Assembly: GCF_000970455.1 (NCBI RefSeq)
Contig: NZ_LAJG01000005.1
Coordinates: forward strand, 1 to 64,000
From: Devosia soli
GTDB taxonomy: Bacteria; Pseudomonadota; Alphaproteobacteria; Rhizobiales; Devosiaceae
Direction: 5' to 3'
Length of the DNA: 64,000 nucleotides
Shown here: positions 9,633 to 22,205 of the stretch, piece after piece
Numbering within the stretch: the first letter of the stretch is position 1
Layout of the letters: each line of letters opens with the position of its first letter
Position numbers and translations under genes: made by a program
The notes under the pieces: model-generated
What the model was told of the DNA's origin: nothing
Database searches by the model: none
The model's input: the letters and a program-made list of their open reading frames with translations, nothing else

Positions 9633-9995
9633 TTAGAACTGCAGACCGCCCTCACGGGCAGCATCTGCAAGGGCCTTAACACGGCCGTGATAGAGATAGG
9701 AGCCGCGGTCGAAAATGACCTCGGCGACGCCAGCCTTCACACCGCGCTCGGCGATCAGCTTGCCGATGGCAGCTGCCGCTTCGGAGGTCGCGCCGTTCTT
9801 GAGGGAAGCGCGTACGTCCTTTTCGAGGGTGGAAGCCGCAGCCAGCGTACGACCGTTGGCGTCGTCGATGATCTGGGCGTAGATGTTCTTGTCCGAGCGG
9901 AACACGCTGAGACGGGCGCGACCGAAGGCACGAGCCTTGAGCGCCTTGCGGATACGAGCCTTGCGGCGGTCCGCACCTTTTGCACTGATAGCCAT
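9633..9995 (-). CDS. rplR: Large-subunit ribosomal protein uL18
   Basis: This 120-residue 5S-rRNA-binding protein is recognised by [18 protein letters not shown] and the C-terminal [20 protein letters not shown]. It stabilises the central protuberance together with uL5. It sits between rplF and rpsE as expected. Confidence 0.97.
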   Translation of the reverse strand: MAISAKGADRRKARIRKALKARAFGRARLSVFRSDKNIYAQIIDDANGRTLAAASTLEKDVRASLKNGATSEAAAAIGKLIAERGVKAGVAEVIFDRGSYLYHGRVKALADAAREGGLQF

Positions 9996-10007
9996 AGGTG
10001 GCGCTCC

Positions 10008-10541
10008 TTACTTCTTCTTGCCTTCTTTGCGGAAGACCTGCTCGTTGGCGTAACGCACGCCCTTGCCCTTGTAGGGCTCGGGGGGACGCCAGCCGCGGAT
10101 CTCAGCCGCAACTTGGCCGACCTGCTGCTTGTCGATGCCCGTAACGACGATCTCGGTCGGGGTCGGCACGGCAAGGGTGATGCCCTTGGGGGCCGCGTAG
10201 ATCACTTCGTGGCTGAAACCGAGCGAGAGCTTGACGTCCTTGCCCTGCATGGCGGCGCGGTAACCCACGCCCTGGATGCCCAGCTTCTTCTCAAAACCGG
10301 CGCTCACCCCGGTGACCATGTTCTGGATCAGCGCGCGGGTGGTGCCCCAGGCTGCACGAGCCTCACGGGTGTCGTTTGCCGGGGTGATGACAATGCCATC
10401 CGAACCCTGCTCGACGTTGACGATATCCATGAGCGTGAGGCTCAGTTCGCCCTTCGGGCCCTTGGCGGAAACGTCACGACCATTGATCGTGACCGTAACG
10501 CCATTAACCGGGGCCACCGGTTTCTTGCCAGTACGTGACAT
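10008..10541 (-). CDS. rplF: Large-subunit ribosomal protein uL6
   Basis: I start this at the ATG at 10541 (MSRTGKKPV), which has AAGGA six bases upstream. That gives 177 residues, the normal uL6 length. An in-frame upstream ATG would add 11 residues not typical of the family. The C-terminal signature [13 protein letters not shown] is intact. uL6 sits at the base of the P-stalk near the elongation-factor site. The rpsH-rplF spacer is unusually long at 184 bp and filled by a repeat. Confidence 0.97.
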   Translation of the reverse strand: MSRTGKKPVAPVNGVTVTINGRDVSAKGPKGELSLTLMDIVNVEQGSDGIVITPANDTREARAAWGTTRALIQNMVTGVSAGFEKKLGIQGVGYRAAMQGKDVKLSLGFSHEVIYAAPKGITLAVPTPTEIVVTGIDKQQVGQVAAEIRGWRPPEPYKGKGVRYANEQVFRKEGKKK

Positions 10542-10574
10542 TCTATATCCTTGAGTAATCGTCTTGCCGCGCAT

Positions 10575-10715
10575 CCAATGCGCTTGAAGGTGCTCGAAAA
10601 CGGAGCCGATCAGCGTTTCCGAGAAACGTTGACCGCGCTCCTATCAGTTTTTGCAGCACTTACAACCGGAAAGTGGAAACCACTTTGCCCAAAGTGCCTC
10701 ACTGCGCTTTCGAGA
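10575..10715. repeat. Extragenic palindromic repeat in the rpsH-rplF spacer
   Basis: The perfect palindrome AAAGTGG-AAA-CCACTTT (10670-10686) overlaps a second one, CACTTT-GCCC-AAAGTG (10681-10696). On the minus strand AAGTGCTGCAAAAACTGAT and AGGAGCGC follow. This resembles dispersed extragenic repeats of Hyphomicrobiales. No reading frame is supported here. It accounts for the only large gap among these tightly packed ribosomal genes. Confidence 0.5.
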
Positions 10716-10725
10716 CCGACACGCC

Positions 10726-11124
10726 TTAGAAGACGCGGCAGAGTACCTCGCCACCAACATTGGCAGCCTTGGCTTCGTGATCGGCCATCACACCCTTGGG
10801 GGTGGAGAGGATCGAAACACCCAGGCCATTGGCCACCTGAGGAATATTCTTGACCGACGCGTAAACGCGGCGGCCGGGACGGGAAACGCGCTCGATGGTG
10901 CGGATCACGCCCTGGTTGTCCGAATACTTGAGTTCGATTTCGTATTCGGCAGCGCCGTTTTCGAACTTCGTTTCCGAGTAGCCGCGGATGAAACCCTCGG
11001 ACTGGAGAACGTCGAGCACGCGACCGCGAAGGGTCGAGGCCGGAGTCGAAACGGTATTCTTGCGACGCTCCTGAGCGTTGCGGATGCGAGTCAGCATATC
11101 GCCGATGGGATCGGAAAAGCTCAT
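10726..11124 (-). CDS. rpsH: Small-subunit ribosomal protein uS8
   Basis: A 132-residue uS8 starting [18 protein letters not shown] and ending with the conserved GGEVLCRVF. It binds 16S rRNA helix 21 and in E. coli represses spc-operon translation. It lies 13 bp from rpsN. Confidence 0.97.
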   Translation of the reverse strand: MSFSDPIGDMLTRIRNAQERRKNTVSTPASTLRGRVLDVLQSEGFIRGYSETKFENGAAEYEIELKYSDNQGVIRTIERVSRPGRRVYASVKNIPQVANGLGVSILSTPKGVMADHEAKAANVGGEVLCRVF

Positions 11125-11137
11125 CTTATGTCTCTCC

Positions 11138-11443
11138 TTACCAGCTCGACTTCACCAGACCCGGGATCTGACCCAGGTTGCCCAACTGACGCAGGGCGAT
11201 ACGGCTCATCTTGAGCTTGCGATAGTAGCCACGCGGACGGCCCGACACTTCGCAACGGTTGCGAACGCGAACCTTAGCCGAGTTGCGCGGCAGTTCGGCC
11301 AGCTTGAGGGTGGCCTTGAAGCGCTCTTCGATCGACAAGGTCTGATCCTTGACGGTCGCCTTGAGAGCAGTACGCTTCTCGGCATACTGCTTGGCGAGCT
11401 TGGCGCGCTTGTTGTTCTTCTCGATGGAACTGGTCTTTGCCAT
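11138..11443 (-). CDS. rpsN: Small-subunit ribosomal protein uS14, zinc-independent form
   Basis: At 101 residues with a single cysteine ([14 protein letters not shown]), this is the longer zinc-free uS14 rather than the short four-cysteine form. The C-terminal [20 protein letters not shown] is highly conserved. It sits in the 30S head. Confidence 0.97.
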   Translation of the reverse strand: MAKTSSIEKNNKRAKLAKQYAEKRTALKATVKDQTLSIEERFKATLKLAELPRNSAKVRVRNRCEVSGRPRGYYRKLKMSRIALRQLGNLGQIPGLVKSSW

Positions 11444-11473
11444 GTTCTGATCCTTTATCCCTTCCCTGCCCGC

Positions 11474-12031
11474 TTACTGGCGGAACGGGAAGTTGAAAGC
11501 GCGCAGCAGTGCCCGAGCTTCATCATCCGACTTGGCCGTCGTGGCAATCACGATATCCATACCCCAGACCTGATCGATCTGATCATAGTTGATCTCGGGG
11601 AAAATGATGTGTTCCTTGATGCCCATGGCATAGTTGCCACGACCATCGAAGGCGTTCGGGTTGAGGCCACGGAAGTCGCGGACACGCGGCAGTGCGATAT
11701 TCACCAGGCGATCCAGGAATTCGTACATACGCGTCTTGCGCAGGGTGACCTTGACGCCGAGCGGCATCTCTTCACGGACCTTGAAGCCGGCGATCGACTT
11801 GCGGGCATGGGTGATGACCGGCTTCTGGCCAGCGATCTTTTCCATTTCCGCAGCAGCCGACTTCACCTTCTTGGTGTCGTTGACAGCTTCACCGACGCCC
11901 ATGTTCAGGACGATCTTGTCGAGGCGCGGCAGCTCCATGACGTTCTTGTAGTTGAACTGCTTGTTCAGTTCAGCCTTGACGGTCTCGTCATAGAAGGTGC
12001 GCAGACGCGGCACATAAACGGTCTCAGCCAT
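11474..12031 (-). CDS. rplE: Large-subunit ribosomal protein uL5
   Basis: A 185-residue 5S-rRNA-binding protein of the central protuberance. [37 protein letters not shown] and the closing FPFRQ identify it. Its start overlaps the rplX stop by 8 bp, suggesting coupled translation. Confidence 0.97.
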   Translation of the reverse strand: MAETVYVPRLRTFYDETVKAELNKQFNYKNVMELPRLDKIVLNMGVGEAVNDTKKVKSAAAEMEKIAGQKPVITHARKSIAGFKVREEMPLGVKVTLRKTRMYEFLDRLVNIALPRVRDFRGLNPNAFDGRGNYAMGIKEHIIFPEINYDQIDQVWGMDIVIATTAKSDDEARALLRAFNFPFRQ

Positions 12032-12335
12032 CGATCTGGCCTCCGGTCGTCTTGGCGACGCGAGTCTTCACGCCGTCCTTGATCTGGAACCCGACACGGG
12101 TGGGCTTGCCATTTGCGTCGGCGACGGCCAGGTTGGACAGGTGGATCGGCGCTTCCTTGGTGAAGATGCCGGCGTCCTGCGAGGCAGTCTGCTTCTGGTG
12201 CTTGCGGACCAGGTTAATACCCTGGACGACAGCTTTGGTTTCGGCGGGGATGACCGACAGGACCTGACCGGTCTTGCCCTTGTCCTTGCCAGCCAGGACG
12301 ACGACTTTATCGCCCTTCTTGATCTTGGAGGCCAT
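12024..12335 (-). CDS. rplX: Large-subunit ribosomal protein uL24
   Basis: This 103-residue protein with a KOW motif ([20 protein letters not shown]) initiates 50S assembly and sits near the exit tunnel. It overlaps rplN by one base and rplE by eight. Confidence 0.97.
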   Translation of the reverse strand: MASKIKKGDKVVVLAGKDKGKTGQVLSVIPAETKAVVQGINLVRKHQKQTASQDAGIFTKEAPIHLSNLAVADANGKPTRVGFQIKDGVKTRVAKTTGGQIDG

Positions 12336-12703
12336 TACAGCACCTCTGGGGCGAGCGAGATGATCTTCATGTGGTTACGGGCGCGGAGTTCGCGCGGAAC
12401 CGGTCCGAAGATACGGGTGCCGATCGGCTCTTTCTGATTGTTGATCAGAACCGCGGCGTTCTTGTCAAAACGAATGACGGTGCCATCGGGGCGACGGATG
12501 TCAGTCGCGGTGCGAACCACCACGGCCTTCATTACCTGGCCCTTCTTAACGCGACCACGCGGAATAGCGTCCTTGACCGAAACGACGATGATGTCGCCGA
12601 CCGAGGCGTATTTGCGATGAGAGCCGCCCAGCACCTTGATGCACATGACACGACGAGCGCCGGAATTATCCGCGACGTCGAGATTGGACTGCATCTGGAT
12701 CAT
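12335..12703 (-). CDS. rplN: Large-subunit ribosomal protein uL14
   Basis: The 122-residue uL14 starts [20 protein letters not shown] and ends [10 protein letters not shown], both near invariant. It forms part of the 30S-50S bridge and the binding site of silencing factor RsfS. A 67-bp spacer separates it from rpsQ. Confidence 0.98.
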   Translation of the reverse strand: MIQMQSNLDVADNSGARRVMCIKVLGGSHRKYASVGDIIVVSVKDAIPRGRVKKGQVMKAVVVRTATDIRRPDGTVIRFDKNAAVLINNQKEPIGTRIFGPVPRELRARNHMKIISLAPEVL

Positions 12704-12770
12704 AACTGGATGCCTTCTAGTTAACCGGCTCTACCGTCATCCGGCTCGCCGACCTAATTCAAAAATTCTC

Positions 12771-13004
12771 TTACGCAGACGGAACAAGCGTCCAGCGCTT
12801 GTTCTTGCTGATCGGCGCGGTCTCTTCGATCCACACCACGTCACCGACCTTTGCCACATTGGCTTCATCGTGAGCGTGGTACTTCTTGGAGCGACGCACT
12901 GTCTTCTTCAGAAGGGGGTGCGTAAAACGGCGCTCGACGCGGACGACAATCGTCTTTTCGTTAGCGTCGGAGACAACAGTCCCCTGCAAAACGCGCTTTG
13001 GCAT
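12771..13004 (-). CDS. rpsQ: Small-subunit ribosomal protein uS17
   Basis: A 77-residue OB-fold protein that binds 16S rRNA early in assembly. [20 protein letters not shown] and KKYHAHDE are characteristic. Gene order rpmC-rpsQ-rplN is standard. Confidence 0.97.
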   Translation of the reverse strand: MPKRVLQGTVVSDANEKTIVVRVERRFTHPLLKKTVRRSKKYHAHDEANVAKVGDVVWIEETAPISKNKRWTLVPSA

Positions 13005-13016
13005 GGGTTTTATTCC

Positions 13017-13211
13017 TTACTTAGCTGCGTTCTTTTCGCCGAGGATCGTCTTGATCCGCGCGATATCGCGGCGGACCTGTTTGACCTGGGCGGGCTTTTC
13101 CAACTGCTGGGTAGCGCGCTGGAAACGCAGATTGAACTGTTCTTTCTTGAGGTCGACGAGCTGATCTTTCAGTTCGTCTGCGGTTTTGCTCCGCACATCA
13201 CTGGCTTTCAT
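13017..13211 (-). CDS. rpmC: Large-subunit ribosomal protein uL29
   Basis: This 64-residue helical-hairpin protein lies at the tunnel exit, where trigger factor and SRP dock beside uL23. [20 protein letters not shown] is the family signature. Confidence 0.97.
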   Translation of the reverse strand: MKASDVRSKTADELKDQLVDLKKEQFNLRFQRATQQLEKPAQVKQVRRDIARIKTILGEKNAAK

Positions 13212-13222
13212 GCTCGTGGTCC

Positions 13223-13636
13223 TTAGTCGACAATGCGCGTAACGATGCGCGTGGTGATCGGCAACTTCATTGCTCCGAGGCGAAGGGCCTCCTTTGCAAC
13301 GTCTTCGGGCACGCCGTCAATCTCAAAAACGATGCGACCCGGCTTTACGCGCGCTGCCCAGTATTCCACGGAGCCCTTACCCTTACCCATACGGACTTCG
13401 GTCGGCTTCTTGGAGACGGGGAGATCCGGGAAAATCCGGATCCAGACACGGCCCTGACGCTTCATTTCACGCGTGATCGCGCGGCGGGCCGCTTCGATCT
13501 GGCGGGCAGTGACGCGTTCGGGCTCGGTGGCCTTGAGAGCGTACTGGCCGAATGCCAGATCGGTACCACCCTTGGCCAGGCCATGGATGCGGCCCTTGTG
13601 GGCCTTGCGGAACTTAGTACGTTTCGGTTGCAGCAT
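13223..13636 (-). CDS. rplP: Large-subunit ribosomal protein uL16
   Basis: A 137-residue protein near the A site and peptidyl-transferase region. [16 protein letters not shown] and [20 protein letters not shown] are conserved. It lies 11 bp upstream of rpmC. Confidence 0.98.
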   Translation of the reverse strand: MLQPKRTKFRKAHKGRIHGLAKGGTDLAFGQYALKATEPERVTARQIEAARRAITREMKRQGRVWIRIFPDLPVSKKPTEVRMGKGKGSVEYWAARVKPGRIVFEIDGVPEDVAKEALRLGAMKLPITTRIVTRIVD

Positions 13637-13651
13637 AGTCGTTCAACCTTC

Positions 13652-14398
13652 TTATGCGCGTTCGCGGTCGCGGTCGCCGCGCTCACGGCGCGGTTCGCGT
13701 TCGCCACGTTCGCTACGCTGACCACCTTCGCTACCTTCGGTAGCGCGGCGCTCGTGAGCGGACGGATCGTGCTCAAGGACTTCGCCCTTGAAGACCCAGA
13801 CCTTGATGCCGATGATACCGTAGGTGGTTTCGGCTTCAGCCGTACCATAGTCGATATCGGCGCGCAGGGTGTGCAGCGGCACGCGGCCTTCGCGATACCA
13901 TTCGGTACGAGCGATATCGGCACCACCGAGACGACCACCAACGTTGACGCGGATGCCGCCGGCGCCCATGCGGATTGCAGTCTGGACTGCACGCTTCATG
14001 GCACGACGGAAGGCAACGCGGCGTTCGAGCTGCTGGGCAATGCCCTGGGCAACGAGGGTCGCATCGGTTTCGGGCTTGCGCACTTCAACGATGTTGATGT
14101 GCACTTCGGAGTCGGTGAACTTCTTGACCTTGGCGCGGATCTTGTCGATGTCAGCGCCCTTCTTGCCGATCACGATGCCCGGACGAGCAGTGTGGATCGA
14201 CACGCGGCACTTGCGGTGCGGACGCTCGATGACAATCTTGGAGACCGCAGCAGCCTTGAGATCCTTCATCAGCATGGTGCGGATCTTGAGGTCTTCCTGG
14301 AGCAGCGTGCCGTATTCGCCCTTGTTGGCGAACCAGCGGCTGTCCCAGGTGCGGTTGATGCCCAGGCGGAAGCCAATGGGATTGATCTTCTGGCCCAT
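13652..14398 (-). CDS. rpsC: Small-subunit ribosomal protein uS3 with charged C-terminal tail
   Basis: The 248-residue uS3 lies at the mRNA entry tunnel. It has the N-terminal [14 protein letters not shown], the KH domain [14 protein letters not shown] and the C-terminal domain ending [12 protein letters not shown]. About 33 residues after that are a low-complexity Arg/Glu/Gly tail ([19 protein letters not shown] at the end). Such tails vary between alphaproteobacteria. The start codon shares one base with the rplV stop (TAATG). Confidence 0.97.
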   Translation of the reverse strand: MGQKINPIGFRLGINRTWDSRWFANKGEYGTLLQEDLKIRTMLMKDLKAAAVSKIVIERPHRKCRVSIHTARPGIVIGKKGADIDKIRAKVKKFTDSEVHINIVEVRKPETDATLVAQGIAQQLERRVAFRRAMKRAVQTAIRMGAGGIRVNVGGRLGGADIARTEWYREGRVPLHTLRADIDYGTAEAETTYGIIGIKVWVFKGEVLEHDPSAHERRATEGSEGGQRSERGEREPRRERGDRDRERA

Positions 14399-14778
14399 TA
14401 TGCGGCCTCCTCAACTTGCCGGACGACGATCGTCAGATGCGAGAACGGCTTCTCGACGCGAGCCGAACGGCCGCGACCGCGAGCGGTAAAGCGCTTCATG
14501 ACGAGCGAGTTGCCCACATAGGCTTCGGCAACGACGAGAGCGTCGGTATCGAGACCATGGTTGTTTTCGGCATTGGCGATGGCGCTCTCGAGCACCTTCT
14601 TCACCTGGCCAGAGATGCGCTTGTGGCTGAATTCGAGATCGGCCAGGGCCTTCTCCACCTTCTTGCCACGGATCAACTGCGCGACGAGGTTCAGCTTCTG
14701 AGGGCTGATGCGCAGCATGCGCAGCACAGCCTTAGCCTCGTTATCCTTGAGAGCGCGCTCAGTCTTCGGCTTGCTCAT
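14398..14778 (-). CDS. rplV: Large-subunit ribosomal protein uL22
   Basis: I use the ATG at 14778 ([20 protein letters not shown]), giving 126 residues. A longer in-frame start would run back through most of rpsS and is not credible. uL22 lines the exit tunnel through its beta-hairpin, whose tip is at about residues 85-95 in the [17 protein letters not shown] region. That region is where macrolide resistance maps in other species. Confidence 0.97.
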   Translation of the reverse strand: MSKPKTERALKDNEAKAVLRMLRISPQKLNLVAQLIRGKKVEKALADLEFSHKRISGQVKKVLESAIANAENNHGLDTDALVVAEAYVGNSLVMKRFTARGRGRSARVEKPFSHLTIVVRQVEEAA

Positions 14779-14779
14779 C

Positions 14780-15058
14780 TTACTTCCTCTTGGCCTTCTT
14801 GTCGGCCGCGTGACCGTAATAGGTACGGGTCGGGGCGAACTCGCCAAACTTATGACCGATCATGTCTTCGGTGACGTTCACCGGAACATGCTTCTGGCCG
14901 TTGTGCACGCCGAACGTGATGCCGACAAACTGCGGCAGGATGGTCGAGCGACGCGACCAGATCTTGACCACATCGTTGCGGCCAGAGGTCTGGGCCTTCT
15001 CGGCCTTCTTGAGCAGATAGCCGTCGACGAACGGCCCCTTCCAAACTGAACGGGTCAT
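14780..15058 (-). CDS. rpsS: Small-subunit ribosomal protein uS19
   Basis: A 92-residue 30S head protein starting [20 protein letters not shown] and containing [20 protein letters not shown]. It sits 4 bp after rplB and 1 bp before rplV. Confidence 0.98.
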   Translation of the reverse strand: MTRSVWKGPFVDGYLLKKAEKAQTSGRNDVVKIWSRRSTILPQFVGITFGVHNGQKHVPVNVTEDMIGHKFGEFAPTRTYYGHAADKKAKRK

Positions 15059-15062
15059 GTGT

Positions 15063-15902
15063 TTACCTGCCCTTCTTCACGTGGCGGCTGCGAACGATGA
15101 ACTGGTCCGTAGCCTTGTTAGAACGCGTACGCTTGCCCTTGGTCGGCTTGCCCCACGGGGAAACCGGGTGACGGCCACCAGAGGTACGGCCTTCACCACC
15201 ACCATGGGGGTGGTCGACCGGGTTCATGGTCACACCGCGGTTGACCGGCTTCTTGCCGAGCCAGCGGTTGCGACCGGCCTTACCGAGCGAGGTATTGGCG
15301 TGGTCCTGGTTGGACACTGCACCCACGGTAGCAAGACAGGTGCCGTGGACGCGGCGCTGTTCACCCGAGTTGAGGCGAAGGATCGCCCAACCGGAGTCAC
15401 GACCGACATATTGGGCATAGGCGCCTGCAGAACGCGCGATCTGGCCACCCTTGCGGGGCTTGAGTTCGACGTTGTGCACAATGGTGCCGACCGGCATGCG
15501 CTCAAGCGGCATGGCATTGCCCGGCTTTACGTCGACAGTGTTCATCGAGGAGATGACCTTGTCGCCAGCGCCAAGACGCTGCGGAGCAACGATATAGGCC
15601 TGCTCGCCGTCTTCATATTTCACGAGAGCGATCCAGGCGGTGCGGTTCGGATCGTATTCGAGACGTTCGATCGTCCCGACCACGTCGAACTTCACGCGCT
15701 TGAAGTCGATCATGCGGTAAGAGCGCTTGTGACCGCCACCACGGTGGTAGGCAGTGATGCGGCCGGTATTGTTGCGGCCGCCGCTCTTGTTGAGGCCTTC
15801 GGTCAACGCCTTGACCGGCTTGCCCTTCCAGAGTTCCGAACGGTCGGTCGTAACGAGGGTACGACGGCCTTCGGAGGTCGGATTGTAAGTCTTTAGAGCC
15901 AT
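15063..15902 (-). CDS. rplB: Large-subunit ribosomal protein uL2
   Basis: The 279-residue uL2 is one of the core proteins next to the peptidyl-transferase centre. The [17 protein letters not shown] loop with its near-invariant histidine is present, as is the N-terminal [18 protein letters not shown]. Confidence 0.98.
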   Translation of the reverse strand: MALKTYNPTSEGRRTLVTTDRSELWKGKPVKALTEGLNKSGGRNNTGRITAYHRGGGHKRSYRMIDFKRVKFDVVGTIERLEYDPNRTAWIALVKYEDGEQAYIVAPQRLGAGDKVISSMNTVDVKPGNAMPLERMPVGTIVHNVELKPRKGGQIARSAGAYAQYVGRDSGWAILRLNSGEQRRVHGTCLATVGAVSNQDHANTSLGKAGRNRWLGKKPVNRGVTMNPVDHPHGGGEGRTSGGRHPVSPWGKPTKGKRTRSNKATDQFIVRSRHVKKGR

Positions 15903-15920
15903 TTTGCTGTCTCTTATCCC

Positions 15921-16214
15921 TTAGAGGCCGGTCGAAATATCGATCGACTGGCCGTCGACGAGGGTCACGATGGCCTTCTTGACGTCGTTGCGGACACCAA
16001 TCTTGCCACGGAAGCGCTTCACCTTGCCCTTGCGGACGAGGGTATTCACTGCCTTGACCTTGACCGAAAAGAGCTGCTCGACGGCGGCCTTGATCTCGGT
16101 CTTGCTGGCATCAATCGCCACGTCGAAAACGACCTGGTTGTATTCCGAAGCCATCGTCGACTTTTCGGTCACGACGGGGTTACGGACGATATCGTAAGCG
16201 GCAAGCTTGTTCAT
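15921..16214 (-). CDS. rplW: Large-subunit ribosomal protein uL23
   Basis: This 97-residue protein forms the main docking site for trigger factor and SRP at the tunnel exit. [20 protein letters not shown] and the [20 protein letters not shown] stretch identify it. It overlaps rplD by 4 bp (ATGA). Confidence 0.97.
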   Translation of the reverse strand: MNKLAAYDIVRNPVVTEKSTMASEYNQVVFDVAIDASKTEIKAAVEQLFSVKVKAVNTLVRKGKVKRFRGKIGVRNDVKKAIVTLVDGQSIDISTGL

Positions 16215-16831
16215 GCGAACCTCGCTTCGAGCGCTTCGAGCGCTGCCTTGGTCAGGACGAGCTTGTCGCGCTTCAGGATCGAAACAACGTTGATCCCCTG
16301 GATCGGCAGCACGTCGATGTTCGGGATATTGCGGGCGGCCAGAGCGAAGTTCTGGTCGACTGCGGCGCCATCAATGATCAGCGCGCTTGCCCATTCGAGC
16401 TTACCAAAGGTGGTGCGCAGCGCAGCGGTCTTGGCTTCAGCCTGGGCAACGCTGTCGATGACGATCAGCGAACCAGTCTTGGCCTTGGACGAGAGAGCAT
16501 GCTTGAGCGCGAGAACCCGAACCTTCTTGGGAAGGTCGATGGCATGGCTGCGCGGGGTCGGACCGAATGCACGGCCACCACCACGGAACTGGGGAGCCTT
16601 GCGATCGCCGTGACGAGCGCCGCCCGAACCCTTCTGCTTCACGAACTTCTTGCCCGTGCGTACGCCTTCCGACCGGTTCTTCACGTCATGCGTGCCGGCC
16701 ATGGCCTTGAGCTGCTGGTAGCGAACCATGCGGTGGAGAATGTCCGGACGGACTTCAAGACCGAACACATCGTCCTTGAGATCGACCGTACCGGCGGACT
16801 TACCGTCGAGAGTGGTTACGTTCAGTTCCAT
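16211..16831 (-). CDS. rplD: Large-subunit ribosomal protein uL4
   Basis: A 206-residue protein whose long loop ([20 protein letters not shown], about residues 65-85) reaches the tunnel constriction. In E. coli it also represses the S10 operon. I see no comparable leader here. It starts directly after the rplC stop and overlaps rplW. Confidence 0.97.
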   Translation of the reverse strand: MELNVTTLDGKSAGTVDLKDDVFGLEVRPDILHRMVRYQQLKAMAGTHDVKNRSEGVRTGKKFVKQKGSGGARHGDRKAPQFRGGGRAFGPTPRSHAIDLPKKVRVLALKHALSSKAKTGSLIVIDSVAQAEAKTAALRTTFGKLEWASALIIDGAAVDQNFALAARNIPNIDVLPIQGINVVSILKRDKLVLTKAALEALEARFA

Positions 16832-17527
16832 TTACTTCGCTTCTCCCGCAGCAGCGGCCTCGAACGAGCCCGGCAGGGCAACATTCGCGGGAGCCGGCTT
16901 CTTGACGGCATCCTTGACCATGATCCAGGCGCCCTTGGCACCCGGGACCGAGCCCTGGATGAGGATCAGACCGCGCTCGACGTCGGTCTTGACGACCTTG
17001 ACGTTCTGCGTGGTGATGCGACGGTCACCCATGTGGCCAGGCATCTTCTTGTTCTTGAAGGTCTTACCCGGGTCCTGACGGCCACCGGTGGAACCGATGG
17101 AACGGTGGGACACAGACACACCGTGGGAAGCACGCAGACCACCGAAGTTCCAGCGCTTCATACCACCGGCAAAACCCTTACCGATCGACGTACCCGTGAC
17201 GTCGACAAGCTGGCCCTCGGCGAAGTGGTCCGCCTTGAGGGTGGCGCCAACCTCGATGAGGTTATCGGCATCGACGCGGAACTCAGCCACGTGACGCTTC
17301 GGCTCGACCTTGGCGACGGCGTACTGGCCGCGCTCAGCTTTCGAGACATTCTTGGCCTTGGCCTGGCCTGCGCCAAGCTGCAGAGCAACATAGCCGTCCT
17401 TCTCGACGGTACGCTGACCCACGACCTGGCAATTCTGCAGAGCCAGCACCGTGACCGGAACGTGCGAGCCGTCCTCGGCGAAGATGCGGGTCATCCCCAG
17501 CTTCTGTGCGATCAATCCAGAACGCAT
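16832..17527 (-). CDS. rplC: Large-subunit ribosomal protein uL3
   Basis: The start is set at the ATG at 17527 ([14 protein letters not shown]), which has AGAAGG upstream and gives 231 residues. The longer in-frame start adds 12 residues not found in the family. The GGQ-like modification region ([20 protein letters not shown]) and [19 protein letters not shown] are intact. uL3 nucleates 50S assembly. Confidence 0.97.
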   Translation of the reverse strand: MRSGLIAQKLGMTRIFAEDGSHVPVTVLALQNCQVVGQRTVEKDGYVALQLGAGQAKAKNVSKAERGQYAVAKVEPKRHVAEFRVDADNLIEVGATLKADHFAEGQLVDVTGTSIGKGFAGGMKRWNFGGLRASHGVSVSHRSIGSTGGRQDPGKTFKNKKMPGHMGDRRITTQNVKVVKTDVERGLILIQGSVPGAKGAWIMVKDAVKKPAPANVALPGSFEAAAAGEAK

Positions 17528-17609
17528 CGGTTTTACCTTCTTGTTGGCGCTCTGCCGGGTCATGGTTTCAGAGGACCCTTTTGGCGGCAGGCGCGGAATC
17601 TTTGTTTTC

Positions 17610-17918
17610 TTAGAGCTTGATTTCGACGTCGACGCCGGCGGCGAGATCGAGCTTCATCAGCGCATCAACCGTCTGAGGAGTCGGGTCCACAATGTCGAGG
17701 AGACGCTTGTGAGTCCGGATCTCGAACTGCTCACGCGCCTTCTTGTCGATGTGCGGCGAGCGGTTGACGGTGAACTTGTCGATGCGGGTCGGCAGCGGGA
17801 TCGGACCGCGAACCTGAGCACCCGTGCGCTTGGCGGTATTGACGATTTCGCGGGTCGAGGTGTCGAGCACGCGATGGTCAAACGCCTTGAGGCGGATGCG
17901 AATATTCTGACCGTTCAT
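17610..17918 (-). CDS. rpsJ: Small-subunit ribosomal protein uS10 (NusE)
   Basis: A 102-residue protein of the 30S head that also serves as transcription antitermination factor NusE, partnering NusB and Nus[20 protein letters not shown] and [20 protein letters not shown] are conserved. It is the first gene of the S10 group, directly behind a hairpin that follows tuf. Confidence 0.98.
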   Translation of the reverse strand: MNGQNIRIRLKAFDHRVLDTSTREIVNTAKRTGAQVRGPIPLPTRIDKFTVNRSPHIDKKAREQFEIRTHKRLLDIVDPTPQTVDALMKLDLAAGVDVEIKL

Positions 17919-17933
17919 CTTCTCAAATCCTGA

Positions 17934-17970
17934 CGGAAAAAGATCGCGGCGCGCTTAATCGCGCGCCGCG
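17934..17970 (-). terminator. Strong intrinsic terminator between tuf and rpsJ
   Basis: A perfect 10-bp GC-rich stem (CGCGGCGCGC at 17945-17954 with GCGCGCCGCG at 17961-17970), a 6-nt loop and then, on the minus strand, ATCTTTTT. It lies 17 bp after the tuf stop. No clear separate promoter for rpsJ is visible in the 69-bp spacer, so read-through probably sets the S10 level. Confidence 0.75.
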
Positions 17971-17987
17971 AATTGTCTCGAATAGAC

Positions 17988-19178
<1,191 letters not shown>

Positions 19179-19245
19179 AGCTTTTCTCCAATTTGGTCAG
19201 CGCAAAGGCCGACATTCGTTAGGTTTATTACTAGCTTGCGCTGGT

Positions 19246-21336
19246 TTAGGCGTACTTGGCCTGGACTTCGTCGGCGACAGCCTGCGGGACCTGTTCGTAG
19301 TGATCGAACACCATGGAGTACTGTGCACGACCCTGGCTCATGGAGCGCAGCGAGTTCACGTATCCGAACATGTTTGCAAGCGGCACGAACGCATTCACGA
19401 CCTGGACCACACCACGGCTTTCAGTGCCCTGGATCTGTCCACGACGCGAGTTGAGGTCGCCGATGACGTCGCCCATGTAATCTTCCGGCGTGACAACTTC
19501 AACCTTCATGATCGGTTCGAGGATCTTCGGACCAGCTTCACGCAGGGCTTCACGGAAGCCTGCACGGCCGGCGATTTCGAACGCGAGCACAGAGGAGTCA
19601 ACGTCGTGGTAGGCGCCGTCGGTCAGAGTGACCTTCACGTCAACCACGGGGAAGCCGATCAACGGGCCTGCGCCCATGACCGATTCGACACCCTTGAGAA
19701 CGCCAGGGACGTATTCGCGAGGAACAGCGCCGCCGACGATGGCATTGACGAATTCGAGGCCCTTGCCGACTTCGCCGGGTTCGACCGTGATCTTGATGCG
19801 CGCGAACTGACCCGAACCACCCGACTGCTTCTTGTGGGTATAGTCCTTCTCGGTCTTGCGCGTGATCGTCTCGCGGTAGGCCACCTGCGGCTGGCCGATA
19901 TTGGCTTCGACCTTGAACTCGCGACGCATGCGGTCGACGATGATGTCGAGGTGAAGTTCGCCCATGCCCGAGATGATGGTCTGGCCCGATTCTTCGTCGG
20001 TCTTGACGCGGAACGACGGATCTTCGGCAGCAAGGCGATTGAGCGCGAGGCCCATCTTTTCCTGGTCGGCCTTGGACTTCGGTTCGACCGAGATGTCGAT
20101 AACCGGATCCGGGAAGATCATGCGCTCGAGGATAACCTGCGAGTTGGCCGGAGCAAGCGTGTCACCGGTCGTGGTATCCTTGAGGCCGACGATGGCGACG
20201 ATGTCACCGGCGAAGGCTTCAGTGATTTGCTCGCGCGAGTTGGCGTGCATCTGGAACATGCGGCCAACGCGTTCGCGCTTGCCCTTGACGGTATTTTCGA
20301 GGCTGACGCCAGCTTCGAGGTGACCCGAATAGATGCGGCAGAAGGTCAGCGAGCCCATGTGCGGGTCGTTGGCAATCTTGAAGGCCAGCATCGAGAGCGG
20401 TTCGCTGTCATCGGCATGACGTTCGATCGGCTGCTCGGTCTTTGCGTCGATGCCCTGGATAGCCGGGACGTCGATCGGGGACGGCAGGAAGTCGATAACG
20501 CCATCGAGCAGGGGCTGCACGCCCTTGTTCTTGAACGCCGAGCCAGCAAAGACCAGGAAGAACTTCGCGCCAATGGCACCAATGCGGAGCAGACGACGGA
20601 TGGTGTCGTTGTTCGGCACTTCGCCGTTGAGGTACGATTCCATCGCAGCGTCGTCCATTTCGACGGCAGCTTCGATCATGGCTTCGCGGTACTTGGCGGC
20701 CTTGTCCTTGAGATCGGCAGGGATCTCGACGACGTCCCACTGGGCACCGAGTTCTTCGTTGCGCCAGACCAGAGCGTTCATCTCGATCAGGTCGACGATG
20801 CCCTTGAACTCGTTCTCAGCGCCGATCGGCAGCTGGACGGGAACGGCACGGGCGCCGAGGCGCGAACCGATCATCTCGACGCAGCGGTAGAAGTCAGCGC
20901 CGGTCTTGTCCATCTTGTTGACGAAGATGAGACGCGGAACGTGATACTTGTCAGCCTGACGCCACACGGTTTCGGTCTGCGGTTCAACGCCAGCGTTGGC
21001 GTCGAGCAGAGCGACGGCACCGTCGAGCACGCGGAGCGAACGTTCGACTTCGATGGTGAAGTCCACGTGGCCGGGCGTGTCGATGATGTTGAAGCGGTGC
21101 TGGGTACCGTTACGGTCCTTCCAGAACGTGGTCGTAGCGGCCGACGTAATGGTGATGCCGCGTTCCTGTTCCTGCTCCATCCAGTCCATGGTCGCGGCGC
21201 CGTCGTGGACTTCGCCGATCTTGTGGGACTTGCCGGTGTAGTAAAGGATACGTTCGGTCGTGGTCGTCTTGCCAGCATCGATGTGAGCCATGATGCCGAA
21301 GTTACGATAGAGATTAATCGGGTATTCGCGTGCCAT
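19246..21336 (-). CDS. fusA: Translation elongation factor EF-G
   Basis: This 696-residue GTPase drives ribosomal translocation and, with RRF, recycling. The GTPase motifs [35 protein letters not shown] and [11 protein letters not shown] are present. The five-domain order and length are normal. It sits between rpsG and tuf in the classical str order. Confidence 0.98.
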   Translation of the reverse strand: MAREYPINLYRNFGIMAHIDAGKTTTTERILYYTGKSHKIGEVHDGAATMDWMEQEQERGITITSAATTTFWKDRNGTQHRFNIIDTPGHVDFTIEVERSLRVLDGAVALLDANAGVEPQTETVWRQADKYHVPRLIFVNKMDKTGADFYRCVEMIGSRLGARAVPVQLPIGAENEFKGIVDLIEMNALVWRNEELGAQWDVVEIPADLKDKAAKYREAMIEAAVEMDDAAMESYLNGEVPNNDTIRRLLRIGAIGAKFFLVFAGSAFKNKGVQPLLDGVIDFLPSPIDVPAIQGIDAKTEQPIERHADDSEPLSMLAFKIANDPHMGSLTFCRIYSGHLEAGVSLENTVKGKRERVGRMFQMHANSREQITEAFAGDIVAIVGLKDTTTGDTLAPANSQVILERMIFPDPVIDISVEPKSKADQEKMGLALNRLAAEDPSFRVKTDEESGQTIISGMGELHLDIIVDRMRREFKVEANIGQPQVAYRETITRKTEKDYTHKKQSGGSGQFARIKITVEPGEVGKGLEFVNAIVGGAVPREYVPGVLKGVESVMGAGPLIGFPVVDVKVTLTDGAYHDVDSSVLAFEIAGRAGFREALREAGPKILEPIMKVEVVTPEDYMGDVIGDLNSRRGQIQGTESRGVVQVVNAFVPLANMFGYVNSLRSMSQGRAQYSMVFDHYEQVPQAVADEVQAKYA

Positions 21337-21348
21337 GGGGCGCTCCTA

Positions 21349-21822
<474 letters not shown>

Positions 21823-21833
21823 TCAAATTCTCC

Positions 21834-22205
21834 TTACTTCGGACGCTTCGCGCCGTACTTGGACCGGCGTTGCTTGCGGTCCTTCACGCTCTGCGTGTCG
21901 AGCACGCCGCGCAGCACGTGGTAGCGAACGCCCGGCAAGTCGCGCACGCGACCGCCACGGATGAGCACAACAGAGTGCTCCTGCAGATTGTGACCTTCAC
22001 CAGGGATGTAGGAGATCACTTCGCGCTGGTTGGTCAGGCGAACCTTGGCCACCTTACGCAGAGCCGAGTTCGGCTTCTTCGGGGTCGTCGTGTACACACG
22101 GGAGCAAACGCCACGCTTCTGCGGGTTGGCTTCCATGGCGGGAACTTTGTTCCGCTTTGGCTTGCTGGCGCGTGGTTTGCGGATCAGCTGATTAATGGTG
22201 GGCAT
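21834..22205 (-). CDS. rpsL: Small-subunit ribosomal protein uS12
   Basis: I start at the ATG at 22205 ([12 protein letters not shown]), giving the usual 123 residues rather than a 7-residue longer form. uS12 sits in the decoding centre. The streptomycin-relevant lysines in [15 protein letters not shown] appear wild type, and [18 protein letters not shown] follows. It is the first gene of the str group. Confidence 0.98.
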   Translation of the reverse strand: MPTINQLIRKPRASKPKRNKVPAMEANPQKRGVCSRVYTTTPKKPNSALRKVAKVRLTNQREVISYIPGEGHNLQEHSVVLIRGGRVRDLPGVRYHVLRGVLDTQSVKDRKQRRSKYGAKRPK

